Origin: Plazaster borealis
Lineage: Eukaryota; Echinodermata; Asteroidea; Forcipulatida; Labidiasteridae
DNA length: 64,000 nt
Assembly: GCA_021014325.1 (NCBI GenBank)
Contig: CM037474.1
Location: 1,699,001-1,763,000 of the forward strand
Direction: 5' to 3'
Shown: positions 36,001 to 46,300 of the stretch, one piece after another
Layout: each line of letters starts with the position of its first letter
How positions within the stretch are numbered: the first letter of the stretch is position 1
Made by a program: the position numbers and the translations under genes
The notes under the pieces: generated by a model
What the model saw: the letters and a program-made list of their open reading frames with translations, nothing else
Database searches by the model: none
What the model was told of the DNA's origin: nothing

Positions 36001-36917
36001 TAATTTGAGAAGCTGAAACTCCATTCACTTATTCTTGGTGCCTTTAATTACACTTTTGCTGAGTTCAAAACCTATCAAATACATCCATGAATGACATTAT
36101 TTCCGAAAATAAGTCCAAGTTGTGCACTGGCGCTGCGACTCCGTCGTGCTGCCGCCCGCAAGAAAAAGCGTTCAGTGTTACGGGTTAGACAGCGCCCTCT
36201 TTTGTGGACTTGGTTCCATGTCAGTTGAGGTTGTCGCAACGAATGCGTCAATTTCCATTTTATTTTCACAATAATGTCATCCAAGGATAAAATTGGCAAT
36301 TCTGAATAGAGCAGGCGTAAGGTTCAGGACACAAGGAACATGTGAGTCATGTTTCAGCTTCCTCAAAAAGGTAAAAATATGATAAAAAATGGTTATAAAT
36401 TTTGTCGCAATGCCTGAGGACCTTTATACCCTGGACCCCGTCGCATTGTATGCAACGGAGGAGTCCAACCTGGGCTATAACACCTAGCAACCTCCCCAGA
36501 GCATTTGCCGACGGTGCACTAATGAATAAATTAAAAGGTGAATGAAAATAAATTCAAAACAATAAATACGACAAATAAATAAACAAATAAATAAATAAAT
36601 AATTGAATGTATAAAAACTATAAAATTAAAACAATAATCCAACAAAATGAGAAGTCTGAATCTGTTTGAGAAAAATGTCTCTCCGCCCGATATTAAATAA
36701 AGCCACCACATATAAATACATCACAATACATAAACTATAGTACTAAACCAGAAACAGAAACCATGGTTATTTATTATCGGTTCTTCCAAGGCCAAGGGCA
36801 AGGATTCACGTTCGTTCAAAACAAATTAACAATCTCGTGTCTCATGTCATGATCTCAAACTTCGGACCTCAATTTCAAAACATAAATTTCACCTTTAATT
36901 CCGGTTTGATGCGACAT
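27021..36917 (-). CDS. TWF: Twinfilin, actin monomer-binding and filament-capping protein
   Basis: Nine exons in gene order: 36893-36917, 33542-33619, 32471-32527, 31696-31826, 30820-30915, 29596-29826, 29068-29218, 27744-27865 and 27021-27176. They join in phase to 348 aa, close to the 350 of human TWF1. The start MSHQTGIKAS matches the family. ADF-homology domain 1 spans about 4-138, a linker with PAPLTASEEE follows, and domain 2 spans about 175-313 (ending in the family block FIYSMPGY and ERMLYTSC). The basic tail HPVRNLHRPAFAKPKGP is the capping-protein and phosphoinositide-binding region in known twinfilins. The protein binds ADP-actin monomers, caps and disassembles filaments, and acts in the cytoplasm. 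The intron between exons 3 and 4 is AT-AC type; the others are GT-AG. The first exon encodes only eight codons. Whether this is TWF1, TWF2 or a pre-duplication gene cannot be judged here. Confidence 0.95.
28465..28650 (-). repeat. SINE-2, tRNA-derived
   Basis: The minus strand starts with a tRNA-like head: A box GGTGTAGTGG and B box GGTTCGAATCCC. It is followed by CAGTCCCTACCTGACTGCG and GTTTTCCCTGGAG. It is unrelated to SINE-1 outside the promoter boxes and lies in a twinfilin intron. Confidence 0.75.
30270..30560 (+). repeat. Minisatellite with ACTAGCATTAATGG core
   Basis: About a dozen irregular units of 14-26 bp carry GCATTAATGGACTA or variants such as GGGCATTAATGGAC. It lies in a twinfilin intron. 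Confidence 0.85.
31232..31582 (-). repeat. SINE-1, full length
   Basis: The minus-strand head is GTGTCGTGGCCGAGCGG with a perfect B box GGTTCGAATCCC. The tail is AGCGCTATATAAAAAC plus ATT repeats at the low-coordinate end. This is the best-preserved copy here and lies in a twinfilin intron. Confidence 0.85.
31827..32470 (-). other. U12-type AT-AC intron of twinfilin
   Basis: The 5' end reads ATATCCTTTTT, matching the minor-spliceosome donor consensus. The 3' end is GGACAC. The segment TTCCTTCAC (31838-31846) resembles the U12 branch-site consensus, with its A 12 nt from the splice site. Splicing here makes GAA G|AT TAT GAC, which restores the twinfilin block WEEDYDTL. A GT-AG alternative would add unmatched residues. 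Confidence 0.88.
33860..34000 (+). repeat. SINE-1 fragment
   Basis: CATCAAACTCAAGTTCTGG, TTTGAATCCCAGTCATGAC and GAGCAAGAGAGACCCTTAAC are SINE-1 blocks. The copy runs directly into the minisatellite that follows. Confidence 0.65.
34005..34460 (+). repeat. Minisatellite built on GTACAGGAATATGGCCATATC
   Basis: At least six copies of ACAGGAATATNGCCATA (near 34012, 34073, 34198, 34286, 34368 and 34413) alternate with GGTCCACCA and TGTGCACAAAGCAATGGGT blocks. Units vary from about 45 to 125 bp. The core ATATGGCCATAT is self-complementary. Open frames on both strands arise from this periodicity and are not genes. It lies in twinfilin intron 1. Confidence 0.85.
35577..35925 (+). repeat. Two tandem SINE-3 copies
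   Basis: Each copy has an A-box-like CAGTGGCCCAGTGGAA or CAGTGGCCTTGTGGAC. B-box-like sequences are GGGTTTGAATG and GGGTTCGAACA. Both share the tail block AGTTTACTTTTTGGCCGTTG. They lie in twinfilin intron 1. Confidence 0.65.
36575..36602 (+). repeat. (AAAT)n-like microsatellite
   Basis: AAATAAATAAACAAATAAAT and extensions, in twinfilin intron 1 about 300 bp from exon 1. Confidence 0.75.
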
Positions 36918-37386
36918 GATTCCAGTCCAATAACTCACAGCAGTCAATCCAACATATACAGTTGAGCCTTTCTACTTGTTTCACTGCCCGATTTCTACCT
37001 TAAAAATCACTTTCTTTACTAGTGGGCGGCGACGAAATCTTAGCTGGAACTTCACGCCACTGGACTAGGAAGTTGGGTTCTGATAAAACGCTTCCGGTAG
37101 TGGAGTGGGCGGTGACGTAGTGTTAAATAACAGCTTCCGTGATTGGTCAATCCGTTATCATTAGGGTTGCACTGACCAATAGTATTTATTAAAATGTAAT
37201 TTAATACCGACAATTTAATTTGACCTCTAACCCTTGACATTTAAAAATGGCAGCCTCCATGGTGCATGCCGTGCACTGCGTGATGCTCACTCTCGCTCTT
37301 TAAACGATGGTTATTTTGAAAGATTGTAAGACCGAAAATTTGATTTGAACAGATGTAGGAGGAGAACTTATTCACCAACTCAAACA
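36918..37386. promoter_or_regulatory. Candidate bidirectional promoter of twinfilin and DDX20
   Basis: Only 469 bp separate the two start codons, which point apart. The region has no TATA box but carries CTTCCGG (ETS, 37091-37097), GGGCGG (37107-37112), TGACGTA (37113-37119), an inverted CCAAT (ATTGG, 37142-37146), a forward CCAAT (37176-37180) and AAAATGGCAGCC (YY1-like, about 37254). This set is typical of housekeeping bidirectional promoters. Start sites are not determined. Confidence 0.7.
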
Positions 37387-40300
37387 ATGTCGAAAACAGC
37401 ACACGATTACGCTTCGAAAGATCGTACAAGCGATGTTTTAAATGTAGAGAATGTCAACATTGATTTTGCATCGTTGTTGTTGTCTGCAGACGTTTTGAAG
37501 GGCCTTTCACTTGCGGGTTTTGAGCGTCCGTCACCGATCCAGTTGAAGGCAATACCCATTGGGAGATGTGGCCTTGGTAATGATTAACCCTAAAGAACCC
37601 AAGTCCTACAATATCCTCATTGCCAAAGTGCAGGATTTCGAAGGATTTGGGCTATTTAGGGATCTGCAACACAGGAGGATTTCGAAGGGTTTGGGCTAAA
37701 ATGAGTTTTTGTTAGGGTAGGATTTCGCAGGACTTGGGCTATCGGGCTGTTTTTACATAGGAAGATTTTGAAGGTTTTAGGTATTATGCAGCTTAGCCAA
37801 AATATGATTCTGAAGGTTTTGGGCTTTTAGGGGTGGAGATTGTAATGTTGGGCGCAATCTTTGAAGATGGCCTTTTTTAAAATTCGCGCAAGCCAATTTT
37901 AAAATTTGCGCGCGCGCGATTTTTGAACTAAAGTTTGCCCACACAAATAAAAATTGCGCGGCTGGGACACGAAATTGACACGAACTACACGGTTTGCATA
38001 AACAATTTCCTTCAGGACAAGTGTCCTGACGCAGTTTTTCATCACATCACAAGCTACCGCAAATAATCATCAAAGAGGAAAGCCTCCATAATTATTATGG
38101 AGGAAGTCTTTGATGAGTTTTGCAAGGGAAATTACCGATCAGATTTGACAACAAGTTTGACCATAAGACAACAAAAAGGGGAGAGGATAAATAGGGAGAA
38201 AACAGAGCATCGGCCTCATTAATATTTTGTATAGGCCCTCAAAATATTATATAATAAATTAGACCATTCTTTCCTCCATGATAAGACAGGAGCCCAATTA
38301 AAAGGGGGAAAGTGTAAAACAATTTTCAAATTGTGACCTGTGGTTGTTGACTTCCAATTTGAGGTATTTTGGATGGCAAAGACCCTGAAATAAAGGATAT
38401 TCAGCATTTTACACTGTATGCTGTGGGAGTTAATTTAGTGGGGTGCGGGTGCAACATGCACGTACCATCATGCACGTACACACCAACACGGAATCTACCA
38501 TCGCCATCTTGAAATATATACCAGCATGGTTCCTCCATGATACCAGCATCCTTTTGTCAAAAGGAATTATGAACTTACAGTTCGTGAGCAACCCTGTTTC
38601 TTCAACATTCTCCAAGTTTTTGAACAAAAAAATCACTTCAGACATAAGTAAAGATCCAGCATAATGCTACTATGAACCTATCCTGTTAAACTATTGAGGT
38701 ACATTTTCTTCATACAGCTTATATTTCATGACAAGTGGTGACTATTACGGTTGAACAACAAAGACTATTACGGTTGAACGACAAAGATCGCGCGGTGTTC
38801 AAAAATTGCGCCAGAGCTACCCAGCGCAAATTTTAAAATCATGCAAGGAAACAAAGTTCGCGCAGTAAAAAAATGGCACACCGCGCGAATTTTAAAAAAG
38901 GCCATCTTCAAAGATTGCGCCCAACAGTAATAAAGCCGAGCACCTATAGTAAATCACAAAGTTGACTCCCTAACTTCTGTCTCAAAAGGATTTTGAAGGA
39001 TTTTTGCTAATATGTATACTTACAATAAGTTGAAGGATATCGAAGGATTTGGGCACTTTAGGGTTATGACAACTTTAATCTGAAGGATATCGAAGGATTT
39101 GGGCAGTATGTCTACCCAAGGGCCTAGTCTGTTAGGGTTAATGAATCATGTTTGCTGAAAAACTGACATTGCTGTTTATACCACCACAAAGATAACATTC
39201 AACAACAAAAACAAAACAAAAACCAAATAATTATACAGTCACTCATTCACTGACTGAGTCAGACATTAAAATAATGATTGAAAGTGACACAGAACTCTTC
39301 TTAAATATTTCATTTACTTACTTTTTTTGGGGGGGGGGACAACCCCAATTGAGCAAAGCTTTTAAAGGACAAACAATTTTGGTTACCACTTATGATTTCC
39401 TGCTAATTTTTGCTTAGCTGAAAATGTTAAATCAATTTTTTTGCTTAAGCAGCTCTATGAAATTGGGCATGCAACTGAATTTATATCAAGTTTTGAACAA
39501 ATTCTTCCAATGATTTATACAGTTATCCATAAAAAAACTTTGTATTTTTATTTCATTGGATGACGAGCATGTTATTAATAATTTTGCAGATTTGATTGTA
39601 CAAGCCAAAGCAGGAACAGGGAAGACATGTGTTTTCAGTGTGATAATCTTGGAGAGTCTTGATCTTCAGTGTGGGAATGTTCAAGCTCTTGTCTTAACAC
39701 CAACGCGAGAGATTGCAATACAGGTCCAAGGTGTTATACAGGCCATTGGGGGATGTATGCAAGGTCTAAGATGTCATACCTTTATTGGAGGGACATTATT
39801 TGGACCCGATCGGCAAAAGCTGAAGAAATGCCATGTGGCTGTTGGCACACCAGGTAAAAGCTTTCATCATCTGGGAAACATATAATTCCAATAGGTAAGA
39901 CCCCTTGCATTGGCTGCCATCTTTTATGACAAACAATGGAAACGTGCACGCGTGTACACGCTGCGCACCACTCTCAGCCAATGAGAGCTCTTCATGCATG
40001 CATGTTTCATCAACAATGGCAGCCAATGCAAGGGGTCTATAGTTCGCACCCTTCACTTGTTACCTTTCAGTTTCAATAAACCCATCATTGTCAAGATTCT
40101 ATTCCTCACTTGCAAACCATACATGGCTTGGGACCAGGTTGTTGCATTAATCCTAACCCTTGATCATCCCCAATGGTCGTAAACTGGATGAACCATGGGT
40201 TAAAACTTGGCAATTTTTTTCAACTTGTTTTCAATATTTCCAATTTGCAATAGAATAGTAATAATAATAATAAAGAGAAATTTATAAAGCAAAAATAATT

Positions 40301-43300
40301 GCAGATCGGCTCCGCATTAAGGCGCTGAATACAAGCAAATGGATTTAGAAGCCCAAAAAGATACCCCAACATTTTTTAAAAGGAGAGGAAAGTGTGTGTC
40401 AAGATTTCTGAGTATTCAAACATTGCGGTTCTATCATAGCAGATTTGATTGTAGCACCTGGGTACTCTTTTGCTGGCTGAGGGGATCGATCCTTTTTCAT
40501 ATACGGTGGCACACTGGCATTCATTAATCAAACCATTGCAATGCCTACATCATAAACTGTGCCTTTTTTGTTCTATTCACCATGCATTTTTGTCCCATCC
40601 CATTTGATCTATCGCCTTCTAAAATGAATATTTTGCATTTCTAAATCCACAAAAATTCTAGAGTTTGTGGTACATGCAAGTGAAATACATCCGTTTGAAA
40701 CCTTTCTAAGATTACCTTTGATTTTACATTGAAGGACGAGTGAAGCAATTGATTGAGTATGATGCCATGCCAACTGACAGCATCCGACTATTTGTCTTGG
40801 ATGAGGCTGATAAACTATTGGATGAGAAGTTTCAAGACCAAATCAAGTAAGTTCACTCTGACAGTAGAGGTAGGGAACAATGTTTGACTTTAACCCTTCC
40901 AGTGGGTCACCACCCCAACCTCACCACCCAAACCTCCATCACCCCAACCTCACCACCCCAACCTCCACCACCCAAACCTCCACCACCCCAAAATCCATCA
41001 CCCCAAGGTCCCCCACCCCAAATTCTATTACCCAAACCTCACCACCCTAACTTCCACTGCCACAACCTCCACCCCAAAAATCTCCTCCACCCCCAAAATC
41101 TCCGCCACCCCAACCTCACCACCCCAACCTCACCACCACAACCTCCACCACCCCAATCTTAGCAATCCAACCTCCACTACCCCAACCTCCACCACCCCAA
41201 TCTCAGCCAGCAGTCCAACCTCCACCACCCCAACCTCAATACCCCAACCATGAATATCATTTTTGAGAGGGCAAAGCCATTCATGTTTCTCTATGTTCTT
41301 GCTTTAAAGCTGGATATATAACCGCTTACCAGTCAACAAGCAGATGTTAGCCCTGTCAGCAACTTACCCTGAAGCATTGGCTAAGAGCTTGACATCCTAC
41401 ATGAGAGATCCAACATTTGTTCGACTGAACCCTAGGAATCTGGCTCTTAAAGGTACCATGTCACAAAAGGGGAAGACATATTTGATCCTTGTACACAATT
41501 GGTTTGTATAATCAAAACACTCAATTCTTATGAATTGCTTTCTCTACGGGCATCTCAAAGCACTTTTTATTTTAGTGACAGGTATGCAGAGCTACGTTTG
41601 AATTATGAGACCCAATAATATGGACAACACTCTTGTACACAATTGACACAATCGGCGACCGGAGTCACATGACTCATAGTGGGTGTGCAATGTAAACAAA
41701 CAAAGCAAGAGCGTGCAGTGTGCATCGAAAAGTATGCCTGCTTTCAAATGCCTGCCTTAAGGTGGGAAGCAGCCATGCTTTGCCATGCACACTGCTCGTT
41801 GCTTGCTTGGTTTGTTTACATAGTATCCCCTCTACGAGTCATGGGACTCTGGTCGCCAATTGTGTCTTTTGGTTGATATAATAAAAATAATATTCATTTC
41901 TTATATAGCTCTTCATCTACGGGTGTTTTGGCGATCCGACTAAAAACATGTTTGAGCTTCGGTTCTTGGTTTGGAGTGTTTTTGTGTGAATTTCAGTTCA
42001 GCTGCGGTGGCGCCTTGTTTCTGAAACCGTAACCCGTTGTTTGGTTGTTTACTAGGTTTTTTTTTCTAAAGGAAAAATGTATTCAAAATTCTTTTAAAAA
42101 AAAAAAATTAACAACCTTGCCAACACCAATATGTTAATTGGAATTACGAAGAAGAAGTTTTTTAATACTAAAACTTGAAAAGTTTTTTTTTTTTTTTTTT
42201 TTATTTTAATTTTGTAGAGATATAAATACCTTATGAACTGTTTTTGCTTCGCTCTCCGAAATTGTGTCAGTCAGGTTCGCAAAACACTCCCCTGGTATGT
42301 CTCTTTTTAAATGAAGGACATAGAAGAGCAAATATGGTTGTATTTTGGTAGAGAACACAATGACTTCGTGACTTTCAGGGATGCCGAGTGGCTGCAGATT
42401 TATTGTGTAAATATGTTGTCCTTGAAGTGTGCACATGCTCCAGAAGCTTGTACACAATGAACAATTGCCTTGTATGTCTGCTTCCACAAATTGTTTCAAA
42501 GTCTCCTAATGTAACTTTTTTTATTAACAGGCATCAAGCAGTTCTACAAGGTGGTTCCTGGTCATGGGTTATACCACAAGGCATTTGAGATCAAGGTCAA
42601 CCACTTATTGCAGTTACTAACTCAGATTTCATTCAGCCAGTGTCTTGTTTTCTCCAATCTATCCAGCAGGTTAGTTGAGGGTCCAGGGGAGGAGAGGAAA
42701 CAGGAATGGATGATATTCTTAATACCTTGTTGTGAGAAGATTTTGTGGAGACTTCAATTTTATTCTAATCAGTGTAAGGGAAAACTCAAACCAAAACAAC
42801 TTCTATTCTGTTTAATTGATATCAAGCCTATCGAACTCTCATAATCCTCGTTTGTAAAACATTCCACCACTAGCTTTCACGCGATCACTGCATCAGCGCG
42901 CCAGACCACAGTAGTACAGTCAGTACACTTGAGTAAACATAAAGCTTGAACATGTAGGTGTGCGTACGCCAGTGAACTTTGACACGTGTCTGAGATTCGG
43001 GTACTGAGCTTCTTTTTTTAGCATCAGTGTGGATTGCTATTGTGTAAATCAAAGTAATTTATTCAAATTGCACATTTGATCTTTTACTCCTTTGGGCCAT
43101 CAACCCACAGACGAGCTCAATCATCGTACTTTTGTGAACTTAACAATTGAATTAACTCTTGAATTTATGTTGAAATTATCATACAAAATGTCGGTTTCCC
43201 AAATGACCAGTGTAGTATCTCGCCTGCCAGAAAGGCTCTGGAATGTACAGGGTCACTCTTTTAGTAAACAGATGTTACATGGTGTAAAGGTCTATGATGA

Positions 43301-46300
43301 ATAGCTTTATTTTACTTTCTCTTTTTTCCAGAGCTCAAAATCTCTCAGATATCTTATGTGAGAATGGATGGCCAAGTACTTGTATATCAGGCAACCAAGA
43401 CCAGATCCACAGACTCAATGCGATGTCAATGCTCAAGACATTTCAGTGCCGTGTTCTCATATCAACTGATTTGGTGAGTGTGCATTGTGTGTTTAATTGC
43501 GGAAGTAACCTGCAGCTGGCTTTTCTTTTTCAGATCAATCAAATTTCATTGTCCTCGTGAGGGATGAAAAAATTATTTTTTCTTTATACGAATTCAGACA
43601 TTTTTATGTCAGCCTGGTGAAAAAACCCAGTATACTTACTTCAGACATAAAGATATCATGCTCTTTTATGTACTTCTTGTGTTCTTAGGCAATACACTTA
43701 ACTATAATTGCTTCTCATCACCCAGGAGTAAATGGGTACCTGCGAGGGTAGAGATTGTTGATGTGAATGATTAGCAACCTATGCGCTAATTTGGCTGTTG
43801 GTGCTGCATACTCTAAAGGAGTTGAGACGATTTCAGGAATGCTTTAGGCCCAATGAACAACATTAGTAACAGTGGAAGGCGCTTTGATACAATGGTTAAA
43901 AGCACCTCATAAATGCCTAACATTATTATTATTATTAATATGCAGTGATGGGCAGGCAATATCTTTTTTTTTAATGAATTTTTATAGATTGGAATTCATT
44001 TTCTCTATCGCAGACAGCCAGAGGCATAGATGCAGAGAATGTCAACCTCATCGTTAACCTAGACGTACCCTCTGATGGTAAGACTTATCTTCATCGCATT
44101 GGGAGGGCCGGTCGTTTCGGCAGTAAGGGTGTTTCAGTCACGCTGGCCAGCGAGGGGAATGAGGAATCATTGCTGAGAAACATCCAGCGACAGTGCCGGA
44201 TCAAACTACAGCTCTTGCCAGGTAGGTTCATGTGGAGAATGATTTTTATTCGGAGATATTCGTAGTTCTGATGGCCTTGTCATCTGAGTGTGGGTTCAAA
44301 CCCCGGTCATGACACTTGTGTCCTTGAGCAAGACACCATAAATTATTTTTCTTGACCCAAGTCATGCGATGGGGCATACCTTTGATTGTGGCATGTCGTG
44401 GCCTAACGGTTTAGAGCATCAGACTCAAGTTCAGATGGCCTAGTCATCCGAGTGTGGGTTCGAACCCCGGTCATGACAATTGTGTCCTTGAGCAAGACAC
44501 TTAGCCATACATTCTATCTCTTGACCCAAGTCATGCAATTGGGCCCAAGTCCCTTTGTGGCGTGTTGTCGCCTAACGATCTAGAGCATTGGACTCAAGTT
44601 CTGATGCTAGAGCAAGACACCTAAACATATATTGCTTCTCTTAACCCAGGTGTATAAGTGGGAACCTGTAAGGGCTGAGGTGGTATTATGTTAGCACTAA
44701 TATAAGCAGCTTGACGTTGTATGCACCTATTGCTAAGAATGGGGTTAGTAGGATTTGAAACTTTGCATGGTGGGAATACACTCAAGTGAGGCATGCAGGG
44801 AGAGAGTTCATTTAATGGTGTCTCTCTTATTAGATTAGGAATGGGGTTTGCACTTGTGTTTTTGGCATAGCTGGCTGCAGATTGCACCACATCACTTTAA
44901 TAATAATAATAGTGGCTTCTTATATAGCGCACATATCCGTCACTCAGTGATGCTCAAGGCGCTTTAACGTTCATTATTTTCCTGCAAGGTATTGTGGAGC
45001 TACGTTTTTGAAGTATGAGACCAAGTCCTTTTACATAGCACCATGTAATGGTTTACAAGGTGCTGTGGCGCAATATGCTGCCGATCAAACCAGGAACACC
45101 GGGGCGAACCCCTTCTCTTTTTGATAAGTGCACTGGGTTCTTTTACGTGCATTACACAACACACGGGACCTATGGCTTAACGTCCCATCCGAAGGACGAA
45201 GCATGTGGTTAAGTGTCTTGCTTAAGGACACAAGTGTCACGACTGGGATTCGAACCCACACTCTGCTGATCAGAAACACCAGAGCTTGAGTTCGGTGTTT
45301 GGTGTTCTAATCCGCTCGGCCACGACACGCCTTTCAAGGTACTGTATAAATGGGTCTCATAATTTGAGTATTATTATAGGGCAATAATAAAATTGATATC
45401 ATTTGTAAAATGTTTAATATTAATTGAGAATTTGAGGTAAGTAATGTGACGTACATGTTTTGTTTTTCTTCTTATCCAAACAGACCCAGTGCCATCAGAC
45501 TTGGTGAATTCCATTGATGTCAGTGTGAATGAGTTAGATGTGACAGCCAACAGTGGATCATCCGTTACATGCGATGGGAATGACATGGAGAAAATCTCAG
45601 ACGACGATAAGTTTGAAGAAACCGACGAATCAAAATCAGAGATCAATGACTATGAGCATTCGGAGATGCTGGAGAAAGCGGAGGATTTTGGTCAAAGGTG
45701 TCTGCTAAATAGTCCAGCAGCTAGTACTGATATGAGTCCCAAATCAAACTACACAGTTAAACCACCTCTGGAATCACATGATGCAACTCCCTTGACCTTC
45801 ACAATGAGCGGAATTAACACTCACAGTATACCATTCAACATACGCAGCCCAATCAATTTCAAGATTCCCTCCTTAGCCGAGAAGGTGGGACGGCGATCTC
45901 AACAGGATACATGGACCTGGCAGAAAGCCACTGCTGATTTTGACAATTTCATAAGCGGATGTAGAGAATGTTGTGATGTTACATTGCATCTTCAAGAGGA
46001 CGGATTTGGAGAAAGGTATAGGGGTCGGAGTACTGGATTAGTCCAGACTGTAGTTACGTCGAGTGAACCTGGAGGAGATGTTGTAATACCGTTGCAATCA
46101 GAAGAACCAGGGAGTGACAACTCGGGTACAAATCAAATGAAGAAAGATTCATGTTCATCTTTCAATGCAGAAACATGCAATAAACTTATACAAGAAGGGG
46201 TTAATCCAAAAGGTTTAAGGAGCGTAATGCCATCTCATAATGTAACAACTGATGACAAAGGTGGCAATGAAAATGGTGTAAGGGTCACTTATAAAGAGAC

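Noticed and set aside
37345..37386. Upstream in-frame extension of DDX20
   Set aside because: The frame begins at a TTG codon, not ATG; the first ATG is 37387 and has a good context.
37584..39141. Telomere-like TTAACCCTAA and TTAGGGTTAA
   Set aside because: They occur once at each end as an inverted pair, not as a tandem array, so they are element tips.
40884..41162. Pro-rich open frame of 92 codons
   Set aside because: It is produced by the CCACCCCAACCT repeat in a DDX20 intron; the frame has no start context or conservation signal.
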